From: Desulfobulbaceae bacterium
GTDB lineage: Bacteria; Desulfobacterota; Desulfobulbia; Desulfobulbales; SURF-16
NCBI GenBank assembly: GCA_002868945.1
Contig: PKTX01000006.1
Location: forward strand, 133,801 to 197,800
DNA length: 64,000 nt
Reading direction: 5' to 3'
Shown here: positions 16,627 through 25,550 of the stretch, in pieces
Layout of the letters: every line of letters begins with the position of its first letter
Position numbering within the stretch: the stretch's first letter is position 1
Made by a program: the position numbers and the translations under genes
The notes under the pieces: model-generated
Databases searched by the model: none
The model's input: the letters and a program-made list of their open reading frames with translations, nothing else
Told to the model about the DNA's origin: nothing

Positions 16627-19266
16627 TCAGGGCGATACGACAAAAATCTCCGCAATTATCTTCTCCAGATCAACGATGCGGAAGGGTTTGACCAGCATGG
16701 CAACAAAACCATGGTCGCGGTAATGGGCCATTACCGGATCATTGGAGTAGCCGCTGGCCACCACCACCCGGGCCGTGGGATCCATTGCCAGGATTTTGTC
16801 CACCGCCTCCCGGCCACCCATGCCGCCGGGGATGGTCAGGTCCATGATAACCAGATCAAAGGGGGTTCCCCGGGTCATGGCCTCTGCATAGGCGGCCAAT
16901 GCGGCGGCACCATCTGAGGTGGTGTGGGGCTCGTGGCCCAGGGCCGTGAATATTTCCATGGCCAGGGAGCGGATCATCTCCTCATCATCCATAATCAAGA
17001 CCTTGAGGCGGCTCGGGCCGGCCGGGCGCTCCATGGGAGTGGTCGGCCGGCAGTGTTCCGGTCTGCCTGCCGGTAGCTTGAGGGTGAAAACAGTACCCTG
17101 CCCCGCTTCTGAACTGACCTGGATAATACCGCCATGTTTTTTGATGATGGAGTGGCAGATGGCAAGCCCTAGACCGCTGCCCTTTTCCTTGGTGGTAAAA
17201 TAGGGGTCGAAAATCTTGTCGAGCAGGGGCTGCTCCATACCGGGACCATTATCACGTATGGTGATCCGGACACAGTCGGAGGAGAAATCCGGCTCTCGGC
17301 AGTTGTCTGCCTCGATTTCGATAAGGTCCCCTTGTTTCTGCATGGCCTGACGGGCATTGAGGACGATATTCTGGATGACTTGGCCGATCTGGCCCGGATC
17401 AATTTCCACCGGCCAGAGATCAGGCGGCGGATTAAAGGAAAGGGCAATAGGAGTGCCGCGCAGGACAAAACCGGCATTGTCGTGAATAATCTCAACGAGA
17501 TCAGAGGGCTGACACACCGGCTCACCGCCCTTGGAAAAGGTGAGGAGCTGTTGGGTGAGATTGCGGGCCCGCAGACAGGCCTTTTCCGCCTCCGTCAGAA
17601 GCTGATCAACATGGGCATGGTCGTTACGCTGCAGGCGGGCCAGGTTGATATTACCCAGGATGGCGGCCAGCAGGTTGTTGAAGTCGTGGGCAATACCGCC
17701 AGCCAAGACGCCGACCGACTCTAGTTTTTTTATTTTGAGAATCTCCTGCTCCATGCGCAGTTTCTCACTGATGTCGCGGAAGACAAGGACCACACCCACC
17801 ACCTCGCTGGTCAGGTTGCGGATGGGAGCGGTACTGGCGGAGATGTGCCGCCTGGTGCCATCTCTGGCCACCAACATGGTATCGTGGGGCAGTTCAATCT
17901 GAATACCTTTACGCAGTACCGCGGTACTCGGGTCGGGGCTCAGTTTGCCGGTCTCCGTGTTGATTGTTTTGAAAATATCGACCAAGGGTCGGCCGGCGGC
18001 CTCGGTCTGGCTCCAGCCGGTAAGATCCTCGGCCACCCGGTTGACCAGGATAACGGAGCCCCTGTCGTCCGTGGTGATCACTCCCTCGCCGATGCTGCGC
18101 AGGGTGATGGCCAGCTGTTCTTTTTCCGCTGCCAATTCCCGGGCCGCCTCTTTCTGGGCCTCAATATCGCGAACCACGGCCAACACACAGTGGCGGCCGC
18201 CGAAATCAAAGGCGCGCAGCGACACATCCACCCAGAACAGTTCACCGTTGCGGCGCCGGGCATGCCACTCAAAACGTTGCGGGCGCCGACTTTCCACCCC
18301 GGCTACTCTTTTGGCGGCCTCCTCCATGGTGTAGGGGTGATAACCGGCGCTGATATCGCCGACAGTCAACTGCAGAATTTCCCTGGGATCGTAGCCGTAC
18401 ATCTCCGCCACCGTGTTGTTTGCCTCCAGAATTTTACCGGTGCCGGCATCCTGGATGAAGATGGCATCACCCGGCGCATTGAAGACGGCCCGGTATTTTT
18501 CCTCGCGGCTGATGAGGGTGGCCACCATCCGGATGATATCCTCTTTCATGGTGGCCAGTTCAAGGATGAAACGACCCCTGACACGGGCCTGCAGATCACC
18601 GTTGCTGAGCTGGTCGGCAAAGTGGCTGAGACGTATGATGGGACGAATGAGGAGAAGATGAATGGCCAGGGTAAAAAGGGCGGCAATGGCCAGCACCACG
18701 GCCAGGACGACAACATTAATTTTGACGAAGAGATCGCGGGGCGCAAAGAGTTCCCGGCGGTCCATGGCCAGACCGATATAGCTCTGCCAGGGCTGATAGT
18801 AATGGACAACGCCGATGCGTTTGCGTTTTCCCACCTTGTACTCGATGGTGTCGATATCCGGCTCTAGTTTGTCCATGAAGAGGCGGTAGTCCGCAGAGGT
18901 GCTGTCCGGGAGATCAGCCGGGATAATGAGGTCGCCCTCCCTGCTTACCACAAAAATGGAGCCGGTCTTCTTGTATTGATAGTTTCGCAGAAAGGTATAG
19001 GCCTCGTCTTTGATTTCCTGCCGGTGACTGCGCGAGTCTTCCAGGCCGACCCGGGCCAGGGTCTGATAGCGCTGGTTTATCGGCTCAAGGCAGGACTGCA
19101 TTTTGTCGTGCAGGTTTTCCAGGCCAAACTGGTAAGTGATGGAGTTGATGATCTTGACGCCCTAGACGAGTAATGGCAGGGAGACAGTGGCAATAAGCAG
19201 GATAATGGCGGCCAGGAAAAGGCTGCGGATCGATTTGAAGGGATATGGCGCCGTTAATCTGGACAT
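16627..19266 (-). pseudogene. PAS hybrid histidine kinase interrupted by an in-frame amber codon
   Basis: The ORF track starts at 19101, but in-frame translation upstream from the ATG at 19266 gives MSRLTAPYPFKSIRSLFLAA and a complete first membrane helix, broken by TAG at codon 35 (19162-19164), after which GVKIINSITYQFGLENL runs straight into the ORF. The full protein would be 879 residues: membrane helix, periplasmic sensor, second helix (VVVLAVVLAIAALFTLAIHLLL), HAMP, two PAS domains, HisKA (GGIAHDFNNLLAAIL), HATPase (NGPGM, GSGLGL) and a receiver with VIMDLTIPGG. The ATG lies 1 nt after the stop of the binding-protein gene, confirming that this is the native start. Possible readings are a recent nonsense mutation, a sequencing error, or suppression. 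Confidence 0.8.
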
Positions 19267-19267
19267 C

Positions 19268-20263
19268 TTATTGCACGACTATATCAACGGCATCAAGAGC
19301 GGCCAGGGAGACGTGCAGACCCAGTCGCCTTGCCGCCGCCAAATTGACAAAGGCCAGCTGCATGGCCGGCCTGGGGCTGCTCTGCTCTATGGTGGTTCTA
19401 CCGCTAAAGATATCAGCGGTAATGAGGGCACCCTGTTCGCCGCAATAGCGAAAGGGGTTGTAGAGGCCGGCGACGATGTTGCCCTCCTGGACAAAGGTGG
19501 CGAGATCCTGTTGGTCAATGTCCAGGGTAAAAGAGGTGATGACCGGCAACTTGCTGCTTGCCAGTTCCTGGCGGAGTGTGAAGCTGCCGACTATGCCGCC
19601 ATAGGCCTCGATTTTATGTTCCCTGAGCTGCATCAGGACCGTGTCGATACCGGCGGCCAGATCAAAGAGGTGCAGGTCAATATCATACCGTTGGGCGGTC
19701 GGTAGCTTCTGGTAGCCACTTTTGAAAATCATATCCGCCGGAATGCGGGAATCATAGATATAGGCATATCGGGTCATGCCCGGCAGGAGCAGGCGGCAGA
19801 GGCGCAGAATCTTTTCCGGCGGATACATGAGATAGAGACCGGTGAGGTTGGTGCGCGGTTGCTTCGTTACTGAGGGGAGCATGGTCTGGGCCACGGACTT
19901 GAGCACCGGCAAGAAGAGCTGCATGGTTCGGCTCTCTTTCAGCAGGGGCCGGGCATACATGGATACCCAGCCGCAGGTGACAATCAGATCAGCTCTGTCC
20001 CGCCACTGTTTTACGGCGGCGACAACCTCGGGGATGGATGTGGTATCGGCGCTTCTGGTGATAATATCGATATACTCCACCTGGCGCCCTTCCTGGAAGC
20101 CCTGTTGCGACATGGTGGTTTTAAAGCCGTCAAGAACCGTGGTGAAGTGGGAGGCGGGGATGGGATAGCGGATAAAGACTATCCTTTTTAGTTGTGCGTG
20201 GGCGGCAGAGGCCTCCATGAGACAGAGGAGGATGACCCACGCCATCAGGAGCAGGCGGCGCAT
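19268..20263 (-). CDS. ABC-type substrate-binding protein (DUF534/TrpX-like), sensor partner
   Basis: A 331-residue exported protein with a signal peptide (LLLMAWVILLCLMEASAAHAQ). The fold pattern of LKRIVFIRYPIP, DLIVTCGWVS, TNLTGLYLMYPPEKILRLCRLLLPG, ARRLGLHVSLAALDAVDIVV matches the ABC_sub_bind family. No transporter genes follow; instead a hybrid histidine kinase begins 1 nt after the stop, so this protein probably delivers a ligand signal to that kinase. AAGGAG lies upstream of the ATG, and a consensus-like promoter lies at 20310-20339. Confidence 0.82.
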   Translation of the reverse strand: MRRLLLMAWVILLCLMEASAAHAQLKRIVFIRYPIPASHFTTVLDGFKTTMSQQGFQEGRQVEYIDIITRSADTTSIPEVVAAVKQWRDRADLIVTCGWVSMYARPLLKESRTMQLFLPVLKSVAQTMLPSVTKQPRTNLTGLYLMYPPEKILRLCRLLLPGMTRYAYIYDSRIPADMIFKSGYQKLPTAQRYDIDLHLFDLAAGIDTVLMQLREHKIEAYGGIVGSFTLRQELASSKLPVITSFTLDIDQQDLATFVQEGNIVAGLYNPFRYCGEQGALITADIFSGRTTIEQSSPRPAMQLAFVNLAAARRLGLHVSLAALDAVDIVVQ

Positions 20264-20309
20264 GCGGTGACTCCTTGCAGGGGTGGCAGGAGAGAATTGT
20301 TCGTAAACG

Positions 20310-20339
20310 AGTATAGTTTTTTCGTGTTCCTCCTGTCAA
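20310..20339 (-). promoter_or_regulatory. Sigma70-type promoter of the binding-protein/kinase operon
   Basis: On the minus strand TTGACA and TATACT are separated by 18 nt, about 47 bp before the ATG. The match to consensus is close, and it lies just after the atp terminator. Confidence 0.7.
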
Positions 20340-20391
20340 TACCTTGGTGCAGGTGCTGTTTTGGTGATGGCGAGGCGCCATAAAAACAAAA

Positions 20392-20425
20392 AAAGGGGCC
20401 GTGGAATATTTTCCACGGCCCCTTT
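20392..20425 (-). terminator. Intrinsic terminator of the atp F0 operon
   Basis: A perfect 15 bp stem (AAAGGGGCCGTGGAA / TTCCACGGCCCCTTT) with a 4 nt loop is followed on the minus strand by TTTTGTTTTT. It is 50 bp past the atpE stop. Confidence 0.92.
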
Positions 20426-20473
20426 GGCTCAACATATATAACCCCGGGGAGCTTGGCACCCCGGCAGGATATC

Positions 20474-20818
20474 TTACATCATATCCTTGAGGGGGTTGGC
20501 GTAGAGCAGGATCAGGGAAATTACCAGACCGTAAATGGTCAGAGACTCGATAAGGGCCATACCAAGAATCATGGTAACGGTGATTTTACCGGAGGCCTCG
20601 GGGTTGCGGGCAGTACCAAGACAGGCACCCTCACAGGCGGAACCCATACCAACACCACAACCGAGGGCAGCAAGGCCAACGGAAAGGGCGGCGGCAATAC
20701 ATACCAGAGCCATGTTGGAAACACCACCGGCAGCAGCGGCAGCACCATGCTCGGCAGCCATGGAGCCAGTGGCCATGCCAAGAACCATCAGAGCAGTCAT
20801 AATACTAACTTTTTTCAT
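20474..20818 (-). CDS. atpE: ATP synthase F0 subunit c
   Basis: Proton-translocating ring subunit (114 aa). It is longer than the usual 75-90 residues because it starts with a signal-like leader ([25 protein letters not shown]), as in several deltaproteobacteria. Two hairpin helices follow, with the loop ARNPEA and the ion-binding Glu in [22 protein letters not shown]. Compared with sodium-type rings, the Ser and Tyr around the Glu are present, but the helix-1 Gln is replaced by Met (GVGMG), so proton use is more likely; this is inference. AAGGAGG precedes the ATG. It is the last gene of the operon. Confidence 0.95.
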   Translation of the reverse strand: MKKVSIMTALMVLGMATGSMAAEHGAAAAAGGVSNMALVCIAAALSVGLAALGCGVGMGSACEGACLGTARNPEASGKITVTMILGMALIESLTIYGLVISLILLYANPLKDMM

Positions 20819-20967
20819 TTTTTCCTCCTTAAGGAAAGTAAATAATATTTTTGGCCTTCTTCCGTTTGGTAAACAACCACATGGTTGTTGAATTTCTAAG
20901 GTAAAAACTCCTGCGTCACTGTTACGCCGTCAAAATTTGTCTTTCTGGTAATCAGCCAAGGAGGCGA

Positions 20968-21705
20968 TTAGTGGGCGTGCTCCAGAGAACCCTTGAAGTA
21001 GATGACGGTGAGCAGCACGAAAACCATGGTCTGGACAAAAGAAACCAGCACACCGAGACAAAGAATGGGCAGCGGGCCGAAGTAGGCACCGGCCAACAGG
21101 AATAAAATGGCCAGCAGGGTCTCTTTCGCCATGATGTTACCGAAAAGACGAATGGAGAGAGAGAGGATGCGGGCCAGATTACTGATGAGCTCAATGGGCA
21201 GCATCAGCGGAATGAGCACCGGCATGGGGCCGGTGAAGTGATTGATGTACTTGACGCCGTGGGTACGCAGGCCCAGATAGTGGTGGTACACCCAGACTAT
21301 CAGGGTACAGCCCAGGGTGATGTTCAGGTTGGATGTCGGCGACATGAAGCCAGGCATCAGCCCCATGAGATTGGCCACCAGGATATAGAGGGCAAAGGTG
21401 GTGATGAGCGGAAAGAGTTTTCTGGCGTGTTCGGCACCCAGGTTTTCGGCGTAGAAATTTTCAATAAAACCGAGAATGGCTTCCCAGAAGTTCTGGCCGG
21501 CACCGGGGATCATTTCCATCTTGCCGACAGTGATTTTGGCAACCACAATGAGAAAGAGCATGACAAAGAAGGTGTAGCTCATGTGTGGCGTGGTGAAGGT
21601 CTCGATGCTGAGGGTGGTGTTCAGCATACCTTCGGGCAGGCCGTGCGGCACGGGCAGGCCCAGCATCTGCAGGATTACGGAAATAAATAGTATCGGATGT
21701 TCCAT
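20968..21705 (-). CDS. atpB: ATP synthase F0 subunit a
   Basis: A 245-residue membrane subunit that forms the ion half-channels beside the c-ring. The conserved SLSIRLFGNIMAKETLLAI helix carries the essential Arg, and NLMGLMPGFMSPTSNLNITL is the usual family block. GAGGAG lies 5 nt before the ATG. It lies between atpI and atpE. The F1 genes and subunit b are not in this window, so the F0 operon is split from F1, a layout seen in several deltaproteobacteria. Confidence 0.95.
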   Translation of the reverse strand: MEHPILFISVILQMLGLPVPHGLPEGMLNTTLSIETFTTPHMSYTFFVMLFLIVVAKITVGKMEMIPGAGQNFWEAILGFIENFYAENLGAEHARKLFPLITTFALYILVANLMGLMPGFMSPTSNLNITLGCTLIVWVYHHYLGLRTHGVKYINHFTGPMPVLIPLMLPIELISNLARILSLSIRLFGNIMAKETLLAILFLLAGAYFGPLPILCLGVLVSFVQTMVFVLLTVIYFKGSLEHAH

Positions 21706-21746
21706 TTCTACTCCTCTCTCCTAAAAAAATAGAGGTGGATAACGGG

Positions 21747-22193
21747 CTAAATAAGGCTCCCATACCCCTTATCCACAATTTCGGGGTCACTCTTTTTTTT
21801 TGACCCAGAATACCTTTTATAATCATGTATGGCGGTGGTGCCGATGCTTAAAGCCACGGAGGACAGGCCGACAAGCAGACCGCCTATGGCCAGGTGGCCA
21901 TATTTAATAACAAAATAGAGCAGCAGGGCCAGGGCGGTGAGCCGAGCATAATATTTCAATAAAAACGTCGCCTTGACCGCTTTTAAGGATCCCTGCATGG
22001 CCCGGATGATATCGCGTTTCATCAGCATGAAGCTGATATTGGCGATGAGGCCGCCTGCCAGCACTGATTTGGCGGCCAGGCCACTGAAAAAAAGCCAGGC
22101 GCCAAGGCCCATGATCGCGGTGAACAGCCAGTTGAGCCGCTCCACCCTGGCAATGGAGATGTCGGCACTGTCCAGGTCAATCTTTCGGGTCAT
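21747..22193 (-). CDS. atpI: ATP synthase subunit I (AtpI-like)
   Basis: A 148-residue membrane protein of the ATP synthase I family, thought to help c-ring assembly or ion supply. It has four hydrophobic segments (WLFTAIMGLGAWLFFSGL, SVLAGGLIANISFMLM, LTALALLLYFVIKYG, IGGLLVGLSSVALSIGTTAI). The start at 22193 was chosen because AAGGAG lies 7 nt upstream; the longer ORF is a frame read-through. It overlaps atpZ by 17 bp. Confidence 0.8.
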   Translation of the reverse strand: MTRKIDLDSADISIARVERLNWLFTAIMGLGAWLFFSGLAAKSVLAGGLIANISFMLMKRDIIRAMQGSLKAVKATFLLKYYARLTALALLLYFVIKYGHLAIGGLLVGLSSVALSIGTTAIHDYKRYSGSKKKSDPEIVDKGYGSLI

Positions 22194-22419
22194 CCTTCCA
22201 CTCCTTGCGCGTTGCAAGGTCGTACAGATTCTTAAAGGCCGCCGCCACGCCAAAGGCCAGACCGATTAAGGTCGGCCACGGCTCATACTTACTGCCGAAA
22301 ACCTTCGTGTCCAGGTAATATCCGACACCCACTCCGATAAAAATACACATGGAAATGGTCATGCCGATGGTGCCGAAATCCCCCACAAGCTTGATGATAT
22401 ACTTGCGTGTCTCACCCAT
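22177..22419 (-). CDS. atpZ: AtpZ/AtpI-type F0F1-associated small membrane protein
   Basis: An 80-residue protein with two membrane segments (IGMTISMCIFIGVGVGYYLD and PWPTLIGLAFGVAAAFKNLY), the pattern of the AtpZ family found at the head of many F0 operons. The GVGYYLDTKVFGSKYEPWPTLIG core is typical. The ATG at 22419 is preferred to 22452. It is the first gene of the atpZ-I-B-E set and lies about 220 bp after hemL on the same strand. Confidence 0.8.
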   Translation of the reverse strand: MGETRKYIIKLVGDFGTIGMTISMCIFIGVGVGYYLDTKVFGSKYEPWPTLIGLAFGVAAAFKNLYDLATRKEWKDDPKD

Positions 22420-22638
22420 GGAAATTCCGGTCTGTTGACACTGATGCACCATTCACTTTTGCGGGATTCTTTGCTCCTGGCATTCTTAACGATAATCGAT
22501 GCAGCTTTAGCATGGCCACTGGTCTAAGTCAATTCATTTTTATGCGATAATGACGTTGTCGGATAGGTATATATACAGATAAGTGTCACCGATTTTTTGT
22601 ATATGTCATTGTTTTTGCGATACTTCTCTTGGAGATTG

Positions 22639-23928
22639 TCACTTCTTGAGTGAACTGAATACTGATTCAGCAACCTCCAGGGTTTTGGCCAGGTCTGCCT
22701 CGGAATGGGCTGCGGAAATGAAGGCCCCCTCAAACTGTGACGGTGCCAGGTAGACCCCCTGGTCAAGCATGGCGCGATAGTAACGGCCATACATGTCGGT
22801 GTCCGCGGTCATGGCGGAGTCGAAGTCAAAAACAGGTCCGGCGGCAAAAAAGGCGGTCATCACCGAGCCCTGGCGGTTGAGGGTGGCGTGTTCCAGGTAT
22901 TTTTGGCAGAGGGTGGAGAGGCCGTTCGCGAACTTTTCCGCCTTGGCGTCAAGGGCCTCGTAAAAGCCGGGTTTGCCCAACTCCTTCAGGGTAGCGGCGC
23001 CGGCTGCCATGGCCAGGGGGTTGCCGGACAGGGTGCCGGCCTGGTATACCGGGCCATCCGGGGCGATCTGGTCCATGATCTCCGCCTTGCCGCCATAAGC
23101 ACCCACCGGCAGGCCGCCGCCGATGATCTTGCCCAGACAGGTGAGGTCCGGTGTGATGCCGAACTTGGCCTGGGCGCCGCCATAGCTGAGACGAAAGCCG
23201 GTAATGACCTCGTCAAAGATCAGGACAATGCCCAGTTCCTCGGTGAGGGCCCGGACCTTTTGCAGGAAGCCCGGCTCAGGCGGCACCACACCCATGTTGC
23301 CGGCCACGGGCTCCATGATCACACAGGCGATATCCAGGGATTCATCCCGCAGGGTCTTTTCCAGGATCTCTTCATTATTATAGGGGATGGAGACGGTGTT
23401 CTTGACGATGTCGTCCGGGACGCCGGGGCTGCCCGGAATACCCAGAGTGATGACGCCGGAGCCTGCCTTGACCAGAAAGGAGTCGGCATGGCCGTGGTAA
23501 CAGCCGTCAAATTTCACCACCACCTTTTTGCCGGTATAGCCGCGGGCCAGGCGCAGGGCGCTCATGGTGGCCTCGGTACCGGAGCTGACGAAACGCACCT
23601 TGTCAACCGAGGGCAGGGCCTTGGTGACCAGTTCGGCAAGCTCCACTTCCACCGGTGCCGGGGCGCCGAAGCTGGTCCCGTTTTCCAGGGCTTCCTTGAT
23701 GGCCGTGACCACAGCCGGGTGGTTGTGGCCCAGGATCATCGGTCCCCATGAACAGACAAAATCTATATATTCATTGCCATCCGCATCATACACCTTGGAG
23801 CCGGCTGCCTTGGTGATAAAACGGGGGTCACAGCCCACGGATTTGCAGGCTCGCACCGGGCTGTTGACGCCGCCGGGGATGAGTTTGCGGGCCTGGGCAA
23901 AGAGTTTTCTTGAGATGTCTGTTTTCAT
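22639..23928 (-). CDS. hemL: Glutamate-1-semialdehyde 2,1-aminomutase
   Basis: A PLP enzyme of the C5 pathway that converts glutamate-1-semialdehyde to 5-aminolevulinate, the first committed haem/corrin precursor. The full-length protein (429 aa) shows [55 protein letters not shown] and the PLP-Lys region [29 protein letters not shown] gives a strong ribosome site before the ATG. It is driven by a consensus-like promoter at 24009-24038 and is followed by the atp F0 genes. Confidence 0.97.
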   Translation of the reverse strand: MKTDISRKLFAQARKLIPGGVNSPVRACKSVGCDPRFITKAAGSKVYDADGNEYIDFVCSWGPMILGHNHPAVVTAIKEALENGTSFGAPAPVEVELAELVTKALPSVDKVRFVSSGTEATMSALRLARGYTGKKVVVKFDGCYHGHADSFLVKAGSGVITLGIPGSPGVPDDIVKNTVSIPYNNEEILEKTLRDESLDIACVIMEPVAGNMGVVPPEPGFLQKVRALTEELGIVLIFDEVITGFRLSYGGAQAKFGITPDLTCLGKIIGGGLPVGAYGGKAEIMDQIAPDGPVYQAGTLSGNPLAMAAGAATLKELGKPGFYEALDAKAEKFANGLSTLCQKYLEHATLNRQGSVMTAFFAAGPVFDFDSAMTADTDMYGRYYRAMLDQGVYLAPSQFEGAFISAAHSEADLAKTLEVAESVFSSLKK

Positions 23929-24008
23929 AATATCTCCTTGTCAAAAAAAAGTTAGCCACGCTGGGCACTTGGCGGGGTCTCCATATGGCGGGATTGCAAA
24001 GCGATGGA

Positions 24009-24038
24009 ACTATAGCATGCCGCTTAGTTGGCTGTCAA
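24009..24038 (-). promoter_or_regulatory. Sigma70-type promoter of hemL
   Basis: On the minus strand TTGACA and TATAGT are separated by 18 nt, about 80 bp before the hemL ATG. Both boxes are near consensus. Confidence 0.7.
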
Positions 24039-24200
24039 AGCGATAGTGAAATTGTCATGGCCTGGAAAAATGAATTTAAACTCCGGTGCTGCCGTGTTAA
24101 AATGCGCCATTGTTCCTAGCTTGCTCTCCATCACCAGGTCTGGCCGGCACTCTTTCCCGGCCTTCGGTATGAAAGGTCTATTAGGATAACTTGCATAATG

Positions 24201-24251
24201 AGATATTTCGGAGTCTCCGAGACTCCGAAACAGCACGTATTCAAGATGGCC
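24201..24251 (+). repeat. Truncated copy of the TCAAGATGGCC repeat with a hairpin
   Basis: TTTCGGAGTCTC-C-GAGACTCCGAAA forms a 12 bp hairpin and is followed by TATTCAAGATGGCC, the right end shared with the elements at 25.2, 38.2 and 46.4 kb. It lies in the 405 bp divergent gap between hemL and the HDOD gene; apart from this and the hemL promoter nothing else was seen there except an imperfect hairpin at 24275-24304 in the HDOD leader. Confidence 0.6.
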
Positions 24252-24333
24252 TAAAACCCCCCGAACCGTAGTTTGAGCAGTGCCGCAACCAGCGGTGCTG
24301 CTCATACAGGTACGATAAAACGAGTATATTGTT

Positions 24334-25185
24334 ATGCCGCCATCCCTAGTTGAACGTCTTGATGCCATCGAAGATCTGCCCACCATTCCTCATACCATGC
24401 AGGCCGTTCTCTCCAGCCTTGATTCCGTGTCCGCCTCAGCTGCCAGACTTGAGGGGATTATCAAGGAAGATCCGGTCCTCACCGCCAAGGTTCTCAAGGT
24501 TGCCAACTCGGCGGCCTATGGTGCCGGCACGGAAATCTCCAGTCTGTCACGGGCCATTGTGACGGTGGGCTTTGATGAGGTACGCAATATTGTCATCGGT
24601 CTCTCCCTCTCCGGTCTCTTCTGTGACGATCTCGGCTTTGATGAGTTTAATGCCGTGGATATCTGGCTGCACTCCATCGCTGTTGCCACCTGTGCCAAGA
24701 TGATAGCCCAGGAGGTCGATGGTCTTGATCCGGAGGAGATCTTCACCGCGGCCATGCTGCATGATATCGGCCGTATCCTCTTTTGCCTCTACTTCCCGGA
24801 TGAGCTGCGCGATGTGCTGGCAACGGTCCATAATGACAATATCTCCCTGAACGAGGCCGAGGAGCAGTATGGTCTGGCCCACAGCGAGATTGGTGCCTAT
24901 CTGGCCTATCGCTGGCAACTGGGCGGTTTTATGGTAAACGTCATCCGCTATCACCACCATCCCCTCAAGGCCGGCGAATATACGGCTGCCGCCGCCGCCA
25001 TTAATCTGGCCGATGCCATCAGTATCCAGCTGCAGATCGGCTGGACAGGACTGGGTCCCTCCCCCAAGGTCAAGGTGGCCAAGGTACTCGGTCTGGACAG
25101 TGACAAGATTAAACAGATCGCCAGGGCGTTCAATGCTGAAAAAGAGCAGATCGTCAGCGGCTGGTCCAGTGTTATCAGCACCTGA
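24334..25185 (+). CDS. HDOD domain protein
   Basis: A 283-residue single-domain HDOD protein, a degenerate HD-type fold used in bacterial signalling. The pattern is clear: LPTIPHTMQAVLSSL, IIKEDPVLTAKVLKVANSA, SLSRAIVTVGFDEVRNIVIGL, then FTAAMLHDIGRI, HSEIGAYLAYRW and IRYHHHPLKA. The HDIG and HHH residues remain, but HDOD proteins usually lack catalysis. A second paralogue lies at 58.1 kb. The gene stands alone between repeat copies, so its signalling partner is unknown. Confidence 0.88.
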   Translation: MPPSLVERLDAIEDLPTIPHTMQAVLSSLDSVSASAARLEGIIKEDPVLTAKVLKVANSAAYGAGTEISSLSRAIVTVGFDEVRNIVIGLSLSGLFCDDLGFDEFNAVDIWLHSIAVATCAKMIAQEVDGLDPEEIFTAAMLHDIGRILFCLYFPDELRDVLATVHNDNISLNEAEEQYGLAHSEIGAYLAYRWQLGGFMVNVIRYHHHPLKAGEYTAAAAAINLADAISIQLQIGWTGLGPSPKVKVAKVLGLDSDKIKQIARAFNAEKEQIVSGWSSVIST

Positions 25186-25205
25186 GGCGCTGCCGCTTGC
25201 CTGGA

Positions 25206-25261
25206 CGAGACTCCGAAATATCTCCAGGGTATCTTGGCTAATTAGATATTTCGGAGTCTCG
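25206..25261 (+). terminator. Long hairpin after the HDOD gene
   Basis: A perfect 18 bp inverted repeat (CGAGACTCCGAAATATCT / AGATATTTCGGAGTCTCG) with a 20 nt loop begins 20 bp past the HDOD stop. It overlaps the repeat element that follows, so it is part of the repeat and may also stop transcription. Confidence 0.5.
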
Positions 25262-25392
25262 TTTCGCTCGTTTACCTGTTTGAGTTTGAGAAGCAGAGAA
25301 AATAAAAATCGGAGCATATCGAGCATATGTGAGGATTTTTATTTTCGTAGCGACGAAAAAATCGGGCAAAATAGCAATTATTCAAGATGGCC
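25227..25392 (+). repeat. MITE-like element, family 1, copy A
   Basis: A 166 bp element with imperfect terminal inverted repeats (GGGTATCTTGG.TAATTAG at the left, AATTATTCAAGATGGCC at the right). Near the right end is the family hairpin TTTTCGT-AGCG-ACGAAAA. It has no coding capacity. Other copies are at 24201 (partial), 38233 and 46436 (reversed). It occupies most of the gap between the HDOD gene and lptF. Confidence 0.72.
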
Positions 25393-25550
25393 TCCATTAT
25401 TCACGATACCCTTTATCGGAACGAAAAAGATCTTGTGTCAGGCGCTTCCGTGTCGGGCATGCCTGAAAAAGGCAGCAGCCTCCCATGGTCGGCTGCGGCG
25501 CTCGGCACGGGCAAGCAGCGCTTATTTTTTTAACGGAGCAGATTTTTCCC

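Noticed and set aside
17845-18867. 340-residue plus-strand ORF
   Set aside because: Antisense to the hybrid histidine kinase, whose PAS and HisKA motifs are clear.
19101-19266. Pyrrolysine or general amber reassignment as the explanation for the TAG in the histidine kinase
   Set aside because: TAG closes ordinary full-length genes here (ftsH, the ketosynthase at 26.8 kb), no pyl genes are in the window, and kinases of this type are not known to need pyrrolysine.
22177-22193. Frameshift between atpZ and atpI
   Set aside because: The 17 bp overlap with a good internal ribosome site (AAGGAG) is normal translational coupling.
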